Source: Pseudomonas sp. H3(2019) (GTDB taxonomy: Bacteria; Pseudomonadota; Gammaproteobacteria; Pseudomonadales; Pseudomonadaceae). From it: a DNA stretch of 64,000 nt. Made by a program: the position numbers and the translations under genes. Below the pieces are notes generated by a model, which was not told the origin of the DNA, made no database searches, and saw only the letters and a list, made by a program, of their open reading frames with translations. Position 1 is the stretch's first letter, and each line of letters starts with the position of its first letter. Positions 35,248-42,936 of this stretch are shown piece by piece. The DNA is taken from the NCBI RefSeq assembly GCF_007713465.1, contig NZ_VMSG01000022.1:39499-103498 (forward strand), given 5' to 3'.

Positions 35248-35343
35248 ATGGCAGATGTGCAAACACCCCAGCGGCTGGATCCGCAGGACATCGTGAAGTT
35301 ATTGGCGGCGTTGCGCCGGGCGTTGAAGGCCAGAGTGGCCTGA
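35248..35343 (+). CDS. Possible 31-residue peptide
   Basis: A short frame starting ATG at 35248, with AAGGA eight bases ahead, encodes MADVQTPQRLDPQDIVKLLA and then a basic end ALRRALKARVA. The latter half could form an amphipathic helix. It is followed at once by a palindromic repeat, which could be its terminator. I know no homologue. The good ribosome binding site is the main argument for a real gene. Confidence 0.3.
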   Translation: MADVQTPQRLDPQDIVKLLAALRRALKARVA

Positions 35344-35348
35344 TGATC

Positions 35349-35434
35349 GTTCCCACGCTCTGCGTGGGAATGCAGCCAGTGACGCTCTGCGTCACATCCA
35401 GAGCCGAACGCGGAGCGTCCGTAGAGGCATGATC
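35349..35434. repeat. Dispersed palindromic repeat, copy 4, missing its closing arm
   Basis: It begins like copies 1 and 2 (GTTCCCACGCTCTGCGTGGGAA, GTGACGCTCTGCGTCAC, GAACGCGGAGCGTCC) but ends GAGGCATGATCACG. The final CATTCCCACGC...GCGTGGGAACGATC hairpin is reduced to CATGATC, so it is a deleted copy. Confidence 0.75.
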
Positions 35435-35490
35435 ACGCCGACGCTATCGAAAGCCGTCGGCGTTGAAACTTTGAAGGGTTTACCGCTCAA

Positions 35491-36273
35491 TCAGAACGCC
35501 GGCAGTACCGCGCCGTTGTACTTCTTGGCGATGAATGCCTTCACTTCAGGGCTGGTCAGGGCCTTGGCCAGTTTCTGCATCGCTGCGCTGTCCTTGTTGT
35601 CTGGACGCGCGACCAGGAAGTTCACGTAGGGCGAATCCGCACCTTCGATCACCAGCGCATCTTTAGCCGGGTTCAGACCCGCTTCCAGCGCGTAGTTGGT
35701 GTTGATCATGTCCAGGTCGACCTGATCCAGCACACGCGGCAGCATCGCCGATTCCAGTTCCTTGAACTTGAAGTTGTGCGGGTTCTTGGCGATGTCTTTC
35801 GGGGTAGCCAGGGCGTTTTTTGGGTCTTTCAATTCGATCAGGCCGGCTTTCTGCAACAGGATCAGCGCACGGCCGCTGTTGCTGCCTTCGTTCGGGATAG
35901 CGATGGTTGCGCCGTCTTTCAGCTCAGCCAGGGTTTTGACCTTTTTCGAGTAGCCGCCGAACGGTTCGACGTGGACGCCGATCACGGTCACCAGGTGAGT
36001 GCCTTTGCCTTCGTTGAAGCTTTGCAGGTACGGCAGGGTCTGGAAGTAGTTGGCGTCCAGACGCTTCTGATCGACCTGCACGTTCGGTTGTACGTAGTCG
36101 GTGAAGACCTTGATTTCCAGATCCACGCCTTCTTTGGCGAGGGTTGGTTTGATCAGCTCGAGGATCTCGGCGTGCGGCACCGGCGTTGCGGCAACCACCA
36201 GTTTTTCGCCAGCCTGGGCCAGGCCCGCAGTCAGGGCAGCCGCCAATGCGGTGAACAACAGAACCTTTTTCAT
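35491..36273 (-). CDS. metQ: Solitary MetQ/NlpA-family methionine-binding protein
   Basis: A 260-residue periplasmic protein with a signal peptide at about residues 1-21 (VLLFTALAAALTAGLAQAG; no lipobox). NlpA-fold segments are LVVAATPVPHAEILELIKP, LDANYFQTLPYLQSFNEGKG, IAIPNEGSNSGRALILLQKAGLI and LVARPDNKDSAAMQKL. It is a closer match to classical MetQ than the protein at 20110. No metN or metI lies beside it, so it must share a distant permease or that of 20922-22686. It is near the sfnR-like regulator, 288 bases upstream on the same strand. The sequence before its start is AT-rich. Confidence 0.87.
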   Translation of the reverse strand: MKKVLLFTALAAALTAGLAQAGEKLVVAATPVPHAEILELIKPTLAKEGVDLEIKVFTDYVQPNVQVDQKRLDANYFQTLPYLQSFNEGKGTHLVTVIGVHVEPFGGYSKKVKTLAELKDGATIAIPNEGSNSGRALILLQKAGLIELKDPKNALATPKDIAKNPHNFKFKELESAMLPRVLDQVDLDMINTNYALEAGLNPAKDALVIEGADSPYVNFLVARPDNKDSAAMQKLAKALTSPEVKAFIAKKYNGAVLPAF

Positions 36274-36434
36274 GCAGTGTCCTTATTTGTCGTTATCGAC
36301 AACGGCTAAAAAATGAAATGCCAGTGAAGTGCTATCGCTGGTGTGGTGCGGACAATACCGAGATTTTTTATTCCCGAACAATATCTTTTATTCACTTTCA
36401 TATTCCATTTTGTTCATACAGGCACCACACACTT

Positions 36435-36566
36435 TGTAGCAGCTGCCGAAGGCTGCGTTCGGCCGCGCAGCGGTCGTCATCCAGACACCGCATTTGCTCA
36501 GCAAAAATGAGTTCGATCATTTTGCGTCTGCTAGGCAGCCGAACGCAGGCTACGCCAGCTGCTACA
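36435..36566. repeat. Large imperfect inverted repeat at the 3' end of the sfnR-like gene
   Basis: Outer arms TGTAGCAGCTGCCGAAGGCT and the reverse-complement-like GCCGAACGCAGGCTACGCC plus AGCTGCTACA enclose about 70 bases. This is a further Pseudomonas repeat type (TGTAGCAGCTG...). The right arm carries the TAG stop codon of the sfnR-like gene, so the repeat overlaps the coding region by five bases. Confidence 0.75.
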
Positions 36567-37497
36567 GGATTTGCGTCAGTCTTATCAGCCGGCTTTTTAA
36601 AGCGGATCGCTCGTCAACAGTGCCGTTTTTGATCACTTGCGCCACCTGCTGCTCGACCTGCTCCAGCGGCGAGGGTGTTAGAGGTAAATTCAAATGCGCA
36701 GGCAGAATCTCCTCGCCACTGCTCACCAGCAACGCAAAGTGAATGACGTTCTCCAGCTCACGGGTATTGCCCGGCCAGCTGTGTCGCTCCAGAACCTGCT
36801 GTGCCGCGTCGCTGATAAACGGCACCGGCAGGTCGAGGCGCTGGCTGTAGATACCGAGGAAATACTCGGCCAGTGATTGAATGTCACCGACTCGCTCACG
36901 CAAGGCCGGCAATTCGAGCTGACCTTCGCTGAGGTAGTGGTAGAGCCGCTCATGGAATTTACCGGCCGCCACGGCTTGTGCCAGATCGATGCTGGTCGCC
37001 GCCACGAGTCGCACATCCACCGGGCTCGGTTGCTGGGCACCCACGCGGGTGACTTCGTGATTCTCCAGGGCGGCGAGCAGTTTGATCTGAATCGGCAACG
37101 GCAAATCGCCGATTTCATCCAGGTACAACGTCCCGCCATTGGCCGAACCAAACCACCCGGCGCGACTGCTGGCCGAGCCGCTGAAGCTGCCACCGGCATA
37201 ACCAAACAACTCGGCATCGGCGTAGGTCGGGCTAATGGCGCCGCAGTTGACCGACACGAACAAACCGCCACGATCACTGGCGCGGTGAATGTGCCGTGCC
37301 AACAGCTCTTTGCCACTGCCGGTTTCACCGCGAATCAACACCGAGATCGAGCGCGGCGCCAGTTGCTCCAGCTCTTGGCGCAGCTGACGCGAGCGTGGGT
37401 CGACGAACACCAGCGCCTTGGCGCGAATGCTCAACGGGCTTTTTTCAGCGTCGGGAAAAGTCAGCAAGGGCTGACCGAAAGACTCATGCAAACTCAT
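36562..37497 (-). CDS. SfnR-like sigma-54 activator with altered GAFTGA loop and no visible HTH
   Basis: A 311-residue AAA+ protein of the sigma-54-dependent activator family, lacking a long sensory domain as SfnR does. Walker A is IRGETGSGKELLARHIH (about residues 55-71), Walker B GGTLYLDEIGDLPLPIQ, sensor VDVRLVAATSIDL, arginine-finger area FHERLYHYLS, and HSWPGNTRELENVIHFALLV. Two features depart from the family: the sigma-54-contacting loop reads GSFSGS where GAFTGA is usual, and after the AAA+ domain only about 45 residues remain, without a recognisable Fis-type helix-turn-helix. The stop codon lies in a repeat, so the end may have been cut. SfnR controls sulfone and methanesulfonate genes in Pseudomonas; here the link to the sfnB operon is inferred. 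Confidence 0.75.
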   Translation of the reverse strand: MSLHESFGQPLLTFPDAEKSPLSIRAKALVFVDPRSRQLRQELEQLAPRSISVLIRGETGSGKELLARHIHRASDRGGLFVSVNCGAISPTYADAELFGYAGGSFSGSASSRAGWFGSANGGTLYLDEIGDLPLPIQIKLLAALENHEVTRVGAQQPSPVDVRLVAATSIDLAQAVAAGKFHERLYHYLSEGQLELPALRERVGDIQSLAEYFLGIYSQRLDLPVPFISDAAQQVLERHSWPGNTRELENVIHFALLVSSGEEILPAHLNLPLTPSPLEQVEQQVAQVIKNGTVDERSALKSRLIRLTQIL

Positions 37498-37553
37498 GGC
37501 AGACTCCCGCCCATAACCGCCGGGAGACGGGGGCGTTTAAATAAAAAAGAGGT

Positions 37554-38135
37554 TCAAGCGCGGCGCAGGGCGTGCTGTTCCATGCGGTTTTGCAGGCGAT
37601 ACAGGTAGGCGAAACCCTGTTCCCAACGATGGTGGCCGGACTTCACGTTGATGTGCCCGGCCCCCGCCAGAATCCCCGCCTCAGCGCCCCAGTTACGTGC
37701 CAGTTCAAGCGCCCGTGGAGCGCTGACGGCGGCATCGTTGTCGGAGCTCACAACCTGGCTCGGGAACGGCAGCAGGTGCGTCGGAATCGGTGCAAAATTG
37801 CGCAACGCTGGCGCGCAGGCCGGGCGTTCGACGTCGGCAGGCGCAACCAGCAAGGCCCCGCGAACCTGACGCAAAGCCTGCAACGGCGCAGCGGCCGCCC
37901 AATGGGCAACGGTGATGCAGCCCAGGCTGTGGGCGATCAGGATCACCGGTGTGCTGTCGGCATCAATCGCTTCGGCCAGCGCCGCGACCCAATCTTCACG
38001 GCGTGGCGTCAACCAGTCGGCCTGCTCCACCCGTGCGCTGTTCGGCAGGCTGTTCTGCCAATGGCTTTGCCAATGATCATCTGGCGATCCTTGCCAGCCC
38101 GGCACAATCAGGTAGCGAATTGATTCGTTGCGCAT
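37554..38135 (-). CDS. RBBP9/YdeN-family serine hydrolase
   Basis: A 193-residue alpha/beta hydrolase. The opening is RYLIVPGWQGSPDDHWQSHW, typical of the RBBP9/YdeN group. The nucleophile serine is in ILIAHSLGCITVAHW (about residue 70), the acid is probably in VVSSDNDAAVS and the histidine in GAGHINVKSGHH. The substrate is unknown. It is 56 bases upstream of the sfnR-like gene on the same strand, so they are likely cotranscribed; hydrolases of this kind often accompany sfn-type regulators in Pseudomonas. Its leader has nested AT-rich palindromes. Confidence 0.83.
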   Translation of the reverse strand: MRNESIRYLIVPGWQGSPDDHWQSHWQNSLPNSARVEQADWLTPRREDWVAALAEAIDADSTPVILIAHSLGCITVAHWAAAAPLQALRQVRGALLVAPADVERPACAPALRNFAPIPTHLLPFPSQVVSSDNDAAVSAPRALELARNWGAEAGILAGAGHINVKSGHHRWEQGFAYLYRLQNRMEQHALRRA

Positions 38136-38184
38136 GGGGAGCTCTCCTGTGCGTGTCTGTTCCTGATCGAGTATAGGGACGGGA

Positions 38185-38239
38185 TTTATATTCGTTAAGG
38201 AATAAGAAGATATTTATTAATATCTATATCGAATATAAA
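38185..38239 (-). promoter_or_regulatory. Nested AT-rich palindromes upstream of the hydrolase-sfnR unit
   Basis: Outer arms TTTATATTCG (38185-38194) and CGAATATAAA (38230-38239) are exact complements, enclosing a second palindrome AGATATT-TATT-AATATCT (38208-38225). The sequence ATTCGTTAAGGAAT near the left arm is itself a partial palindrome. The location, 50-100 bases before the start at 38135, fits promoter and operator. The architecture resembles the element before oscA. Confidence 0.5.
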
Positions 38240-38246
38240 ACCTGCC

Positions 38247-38340
38247 CCTGTGGGAGCGAGCTTGCTCGCGATAGCGGCAAATCAGTCACCATCAATGTTG
38301 AATGTGGCGGCGCCATCGCGAGCAAGCTCGCTCCCACAGG
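38247..38340. repeat. REP pair (REPIN type)
   Basis: Arms CCTGTGGGAGCGAGCTTGCT and its complement AGCAAGCTCGCTCCCACAGG, extending inward to CGCGAT/ATCGCG, enclose a short spacer. It is the same family as 19995-20061. Confidence 0.88.
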
Positions 38341-38367
38341 GTTACTGGTTGGCAGTTGATTCAGGAC

Positions 38368-38404
38368 AAAAAAAGGGGCCGCACCCTGCCAAGGAGACGG
38401 CCCC
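38368..38404 (-). terminator. Intrinsic terminator, minus strand
   Basis: On the minus strand the stem GGGGCCG / CGGCCCC (38398-38404 and 38375-38381) with a 16-base loop is followed by seven T residues (complement of 38368-38374). It is a strong rho-independent signal. It could end the desaturase mRNA or an independent short transcript between 38405 and about 38600. Confidence 0.75.
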
Positions 38405-38420
38405 GGAAATCGAAAATCTG

Positions 38421-38549
38421 TTAACCCGTGGTAATCACCGACAGCTCGGTAATCTTCAAATGTTTAACACGGACAGGTTGCGGTTCAATGAATAGATCCG
38501 CCTGCGCCTGACGCCCCCACGTGACCGCTTCGACGGATGAATCATCGCT
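38421..38549 (-). other. Candidate short transcript or gene remnant before the terminator
   Basis: Between the desaturase stop and the terminator the minus strand has an open frame of 42 codons ending TAA at 38421. It reads in a protein-like way near its end (QADLFIEPQPVRVKHLKITE) but has no ATG, GTG or TTG within its first 30 codons. Another frame starts ATG at about 38543 and gives 29 very basic residues (MIHPSKRSRGGVRRRRIYSL...). Upstream is a very AT-rich, promoter-like stretch (about 38560-38620). A small RNA, a tiny gene, or a decayed gene would all fit. Confidence 0.3.
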
Positions 38550-38673
38550 TCAATTACTTATCCCCTAAAGTAATATTTTATGATTTATATATAATTTTAT
38601 CGTATAAAAAAATCAGCATTTCCTGCCAGCGCCCGGAATCAAAGGGCTGCCGAGGAACACGCCTGAGAACGAT

Positions 38674-39747
38674 CTACGCTTGAGCTTCCCGCACCGTTTC
38701 GATTGTCTGCAGCTCCTTGCGCACAAACCGGTTCGCCCGCCCAAACGTGCCAAAATCATTGAAGCGCACGCCCATCTCGTGCATCACCTTGTGCGCCACC
38801 GGCACGGTCAGCTGGCGGATATAAAACGGTTCCTTCACCACAAAATGATGGACGCCATGGCTGCTGCCGAAGTTGAAGCAGAACGCCTGCAACGGCCACA
38901 TCCACCATGGATTGAGCACCTGGGTCTGCTGGATCACGTTGCCCGGCTCGATGTCGCCGTAGTAATGCATATTCGAGCTGACGAAGTGCAGGCAAAAGGT
39001 GCGCAGCACGTTCGGGCCGATGATCACCACGGCGGCGATATCAATCACCTGCATCACCGACAGCGTGGTCGCCGACCACTCCACCGAGGTTCCCAGCAAA
39101 CACGCAATGCCGTTGGCCGCGTGGAAACCAAGAAACAGGTACCACGCCCCCCAATGCACCAGCGCCAGTGGCGCGTAAACCTTCAGCGTGCGCTTGATGA
39201 TGCTGAATTTATGCGTCCAGGTCTTGGCCCGCAGCATGCGGATAAACGCCGACATCACGTTGTCGCCGATCATCAGCAAACGCGCGATGCCCCAAGGCTC
39301 GCCGTTGGTGATAGCGCGTTCTTCCATGTCGGCTTCACTGCCGGACACCTTGTGATGGTTGAGGTGCAGATGGCGGCGGATCCACGGGTTGATGGTGCTC
39401 GGCCGCGCCAGCCAGACCAAGCCCATCATCAGGTTGTGCGGCACGCGTTGCTTGCGAAAATACATGCTGTGAATCAGGTCGTGTTCCAGCTCATGGGTCA
39501 GCGATGCAAAAAACGCATTCAGCAGCAAACACACCCACCAGGCCATGTGCCCGGTCATGTAGAGCGCCGCCGAGCCGATTATCCCGGCCAGGGCGAAGGC
39601 CAGAATGCCCGCGCCCAACGCGTCTTGATGATTGAGAATCGGGTAGCGTTGACGCAGTTCGACACCGCGGGCGAGCACCACTTCACGAATATGTGCTGAT
39701 CGTTGTTGTGCATTCAGGCGTTCAGGACTTGCAGAAGTACCGTACAT
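38674..39747 (-). CDS. Membrane fatty-acid desaturase
   Basis: A 357-residue di-iron membrane desaturase. The three histidine boxes are visible: HELEHDLIH (about residue 105), HLHLNHH (about 145) and HGVHHF (about 305). Hydrophobic pairs of spans occur at about residues 45-90 and 200-260. Members introduce double bonds into lipid acyl chains; others in the superfamily are hydroxylases, so the reaction is inferred. It is divergent from an AraC-type regulator 100 bases away, which probably controls it. This is a different protein from DesA at 50601. Confidence 0.82.
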   Translation of the reverse strand: MYGTSASPERLNAQQRSAHIREVVLARGVELRQRYPILNHQDALGAGILAFALAGIIGSAALYMTGHMAWWVCLLLNAFFASLTHELEHDLIHSMYFRKQRVPHNLMMGLVWLARPSTINPWIRRHLHLNHHKVSGSEADMEERAITNGEPWGIARLLMIGDNVMSAFIRMLRAKTWTHKFSIIKRTLKVYAPLALVHWGAWYLFLGFHAANGIACLLGTSVEWSATTLSVMQVIDIAAVVIIGPNVLRTFCLHFVSSNMHYYGDIEPGNVIQQTQVLNPWWMWPLQAFCFNFGSSHGVHHFVVKEPFYIRQLTVPVAHKVMHEMGVRFNDFGTFGRANRFVRKELQTIETVREAQA

Positions 39748-39847
39748 GCTTCCATCCTTTAGTTATTGATGTTCGCATCCTGCCCTGTGCGATTGCTTCG
39801 GGCGTTAGCTGTGAACGCCAACCTGTTGACCGGAAGCGCCAATCATC

Positions 39848-40852
39848 ATGATTGAACCTACCTCACTCGCCAGCTGGACCCGCGCTTTGCGCAAGCAACT
39901 CGACGCCCTCGGCCTCGACAGCCACGCGCTGTGCCTGCAAGCCGGGCTCGACCCAAAACTGATGGACGACCCCAATGCCCGCTATCCGTTATCGGCCACC
40001 ACCCGACTGTGGGAACTGGCGGTCGAGGTCAGCGGCGACCCGGCGATTGGCTTGCGGGTTTCGCGGTTCGTCAGCCCGACCACCTTCCACGCGTTGGGTT
40101 ATGCCTTGGTGGCCAGTGGCAGTCTGCGTGAGGTGTTCGAGCGCATCGTGCGGTATCACCAGGTGATCAGCGACGCCTTGGACCTCGAACTGACCCGTGG
40201 CGAAGACCGCTATTACTTCACCCTCAAGGTTCCCGAAGGCAGCCCGGCGCCAGCACGGGAAGCGATCGACGCCTTCGCCGCGATCTACGTGCGCACCTGT
40301 CGCAACCGTCTGGGCCGGGACTATGCGCCGCTGGCGGTGTACCTGCGTCGCCCGGAACCGGTCGACCCGAAACAATGGCACGCGGTGTTCCGCGCGCCGA
40401 TCTTCTTTGCCGCTGACGAAGACCGGCTGGAGTTTTCCATCGAAGACTTCGAAAGCCATCTGGATGACGCCAACCCGGAGCTGGCCGAACACAACGAAAC
40501 CGTACTCAAGCGCGCCCTGACGCAACTGCGCCTGCTGACCTGGGAGCGCAAGGTGCTCGATGCCATCGAAGCACAACTGCCGGAAGGCGAACCCAGCGCC
40601 GAACGTATCGCCGAGACCTTGCACTTGAGTTTACGCAGCTTGCAACGGCACCTGGCGGACGAAGGTTGCCGGTTCGATACGCTGCTCAATGAGTGTCGTG
40701 AAAATCTGGCACTGCTGCACTTGCGAGACCCGCAGTGCTCGTTGAGCGAAATCAGTTATCTGCTCGGATTCGCCGACACCAGCAGCTTCAGCCGTGCCTT
40801 CAAACGCTGGACCGGGATGACGCCGGGGCAGTTTCGGGATGGGTTGCGGTGA
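39848..40852 (+). CDS. AraC-family transcriptional regulator
   Basis: A 334-residue regulator. The N-terminal ligand domain (about residues 1-200, with YPLSATTRLWELAVEVSGDPAIGLRV) is of the arabinose-binding-domain-like type found in OruR/ArgR-like AraC proteins. The C-terminal double helix-turn-helix spans about 240-334: AERIAETLHLSLRSLQRHLA, then LSEISYLLGFADTSSFSRAF and KRWTGMTPGQFR. It is divergent from the desaturase gene, its likely target. Its TGA directly abuts the stop codon of hipA on the other strand (TGA|TCA), leaving no room for a terminator. Confidence 0.87.
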   Translation: MIEPTSLASWTRALRKQLDALGLDSHALCLQAGLDPKLMDDPNARYPLSATTRLWELAVEVSGDPAIGLRVSRFVSPTTFHALGYALVASGSLREVFERIVRYHQVISDALDLELTRGEDRYYFTLKVPEGSPAPAREAIDAFAAIYVRTCRNRLGRDYAPLAVYLRRPEPVDPKQWHAVFRAPIFFAADEDRLEFSIEDFESHLDDANPELAEHNETVLKRALTQLRLLTWERKVLDAIEAQLPEGEPSAERIAETLHLSLRSLQRHLADEGCRFDTLLNECRENLALLHLRDPQCSLSEISYLLGFADTSSFSRAFKRWTGMTPGQFRDGLR

Positions 40853-42085
40853 TCAGCCTTTCACGAGACTGCGCTCAACGCCTGATTTCCACTGCTCCAA
40901 CATCGCTTCACCCACCTCAGAAAAGGCACTGTTTGCCTTGATGTAATCAACCATCTCAGCCATCGCTACCTCCATCCCGTGGGCGACTTGCTGCAGCAGT
41001 TCATTACAACGCCCCTCGGTCAGGCTGCAGGCAGACCGACCAAAACGCATCAGCATTTTGTATTTGGGCCATGCCTTTGATCCACCCAACAGCAACGCCA
41101 TGCTGTCTGTCTTGATGTAGACCGAGGTTGTGACGATGTCATAGGCCGGAGCAAGGCTGATTTGCGCATCGGCGCCGCAGTGCTCGTAAAGCACACCGAA
41201 GTTCTTGAGGTGGGCGTCGCCATTTTTCAGACCGGATGACAGGACAACGATCTTGAAAAATGACTCAAGGGCCCGGTTAAGCAAGGACGGGGAGACAAAT
41301 TCCTTGATCTGCCTGGCGGCACCTTCGTATGAGCCATCGTATTTTGCCCTGGAAGGCCAGGCATTGAGCACGCAGAAATCTTCAAAGCCCAGATAGCCCT
41401 GGTCATTCAGATCGAAGCGTTCGACGACCAGAAATTTGCCGCGCTCGCTGAGCTCGAACTTCGGTACCTCAAGACCCGAATGCAATGCAGCCCGCATACA
41501 AAAGTATTCGTTGGCGGCCAACTCAGGGTATTCCTCTGGACGGAAGGTCTTGACCAGATGAGTTGCCCCTCGATGGGTCAGGCGATCGACGGTTGTCGCG
41601 CTGTCACGGACAAGCACTTTGGGCTGCACACCGGAAACACCCGAATACTGACCATAGGTGTGCACCAGATCTTCAAACAAACCCTGAGCACCGTCATGCA
41701 CCAGTAGGTCCGCAAGGCAGGTTTCAGGTGGCCGGTCGCTTGCATCCTGGGTGTCTGCAATCCCCAGCCGCCCCAGTTGATGCGGACCGATGATCGCTAG
41801 CATCGCGAAGTCGTCAAACCCTCGAACCGCCTTGCTGAAACGACGAACCAGCTCATCGCGCAGAGAGCCTTCCGGCAGATTCATTTCGAAAACCGGTGGC
41901 ACTCCTCTTTCCCACGTATAGCTCTCGAGGCGAGCCGGCATGGTCAGCGAGACGGCGTTTTCTTCCAGCACGTCTTCGGTGTAGGTAAACACTGAATCAA
42001 TGCGAGACTGACTGCGGCCCAGAGTTCCTACCGGGGTGCCGGACACACTGATATGCAACCTGTCCCTATCCTGCGATTCAACCAT
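40853..42085 (-). CDS. hipA: HipA-family serine/threonine kinase toxin
   Basis: A 410-residue toxin of the HipA kinase family, which phosphorylates a translation factor such as glutamyl-tRNA synthetase and causes dormancy. The N-terminal subdomain 1 (couple_hipA) covers about residues 1-110. The phosphate-loop region is SGVSGVQPKVLV (about 155). The catalytic loop is SGLKNGDAHLKNFGVLY (about 290-306), and the metal-binding Asp is in LAPAYDIVTT. These residues are intact. Its start overlaps hipB by eight bases, and it ends exactly against the convergent araC-type gene. It is likely autoregulated by HipB. Confidence 0.88.
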   Translation of the reverse strand: MVESQDRDRLHISVSGTPVGTLGRSQSRIDSVFTYTEDVLEENAVSLTMPARLESYTWERGVPPVFEMNLPEGSLRDELVRRFSKAVRGFDDFAMLAIIGPHQLGRLGIADTQDASDRPPETCLADLLVHDGAQGLFEDLVHTYGQYSGVSGVQPKVLVRDSATTVDRLTHRGATHLVKTFRPEEYPELAANEYFCMRAALHSGLEVPKFELSERGKFLVVERFDLNDQGYLGFEDFCVLNAWPSRAKYDGSYEGAARQIKEFVSPSLLNRALESFFKIVVLSSGLKNGDAHLKNFGVLYEHCGADAQISLAPAYDIVTTSVYIKTDSMALLLGGSKAWPKYKMLMRFGRSACSLTEGRCNELLQQVAHGMEVAMAEMVDYIKANSAFSEVGEAMLEQWKSGVERSLVKG

Positions 42086-42326
42086 GGAAGTTTTCCTTTT
42101 TCAGGGTATCCAGAGTCGGACGCTTCGATTGCCGGGGCACGGCCGCGAGCTCGTACCCAAAGCCGTTGAGAATTGCTTCAACCTTGCGGATACCGATTTC
42201 GGAGAGGGTGTTGTTCTCGATACCCGAGATCGTGGCACGGCTCATGCCATACTGCTTTGCCAGGTCTTGTTGTGACAGCTTTCGCTCTTTACGTAGCAAT
42301 CTGATCAGTTCGCCAAGGCTTTCCAT
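42078..42326 (-). CDS. hipB: HipB-family XRE antitoxin
   Basis: An 82-residue DNA-binding antitoxin with a helix-turn-helix: MESLGELIRLLRKERKLSQQ, then DLAKQYGMSRATISGIEN (about residues 20-40), followed by a short tail rich in basic residues. I placed the start at 42326 because GGGG lies six bases ahead and MESLGEL fits the family; an in-frame ATG at 42344 would add six residues. It overlaps hipA by eight bases. Palindromes rich in ATGCAT and TAAATATG lie directly upstream. Confidence 0.85.
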   Translation of the reverse strand: MESLGELIRLLRKERKLSQQDLAKQYGMSRATISGIENNTLSEIGIRKVEAILNGFGYELAAVPRQSKRPTLDTLKKENFHG

Positions 42327-42369
42327 TCGAACCCCATGCATCATATACAGTGCATTTCTAATAAATAGC

Positions 42370-42388
42370 TAAATATGCATCATATTTA
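42370..42388. promoter_or_regulatory. Probable HipB operator
   Basis: Exact arms TAAATATG and CATATTTA flank CAT. A second pair, ATGCA...TGCAT, lies at about 42339-42357. Both are within 65 bases of the hipB start, where autorepression by HipB is expected from other hip operons. Confidence 0.55.
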
Positions 42389-42482
42389 ATGCATTATTAA
42401 GGCAAAGTTTAGCTCATTTTTTCGCCTGACTCGCTCCGCAGGTTCGTGTTAATCATCAGGGACCCGAGGCGCCCAAGAGACC

Positions 42483-42848
42483 TCAGCGCCCTCGATCACG
42501 TCTGAGCAACTTGCGCACCCGCGCCACCAGCTCGCTCACCGCGAACGGTTTGAGCAGGTAGTCATCCTCATGCAGTTCCAACCCGCGCAGCCGGTCTTCA
42601 ATACCATCGTGGGTGGTCAGGAACAGCACCGGCGTTGCGCCGAGCTGGCGGATCTGTTGCAACAGCTGCCAGCCGTTGAGGCCGGGCAGCATCACGTCGA
42701 GGATGATCAAATCGTACTCACCCGCTTCGATGAAGCGTCGACCGGCCATGCCGTTGTCCGCCACATCCACTACATAACTGGCTTCGCTCAGGCCCTGGGC
42801 CAGAAGTTTCGCGGTCTCGGGTTCGTCTTCCACTAACAGCAAACGCAT
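42483..42848 (-). pseudogene. Response regulator cut after the receiver domain
   Basis: A 121-residue product holds a complete receiver: LLLVEDEPETAKLL, phospho-acceptor in YDLIILDVMLPGLNGWQ, VLFLTTHD and LLKPFAVSELVARVRKLL. Sequence style is that of CopR/CusR-type OmpR regulators, which continue with a winged helix. Here it stops at RRDRGR, and the next bases do not encode that domain in any frame. The gene lies just beyond the hipBA promoter, so its 3' part and any partner kinase were probably lost when this region was rearranged. It could still act as a stand-alone receiver. Start ATG 42848. Confidence 0.65.
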
Positions 42849-42936
42849 GGCACACCTCGAATAATCGTAAACACAGGCTAGGCGCCTTGGTGCACAAAGC
42901 CCATCACTAACGGTTATTTCGGATGAGGCGGCCGAC

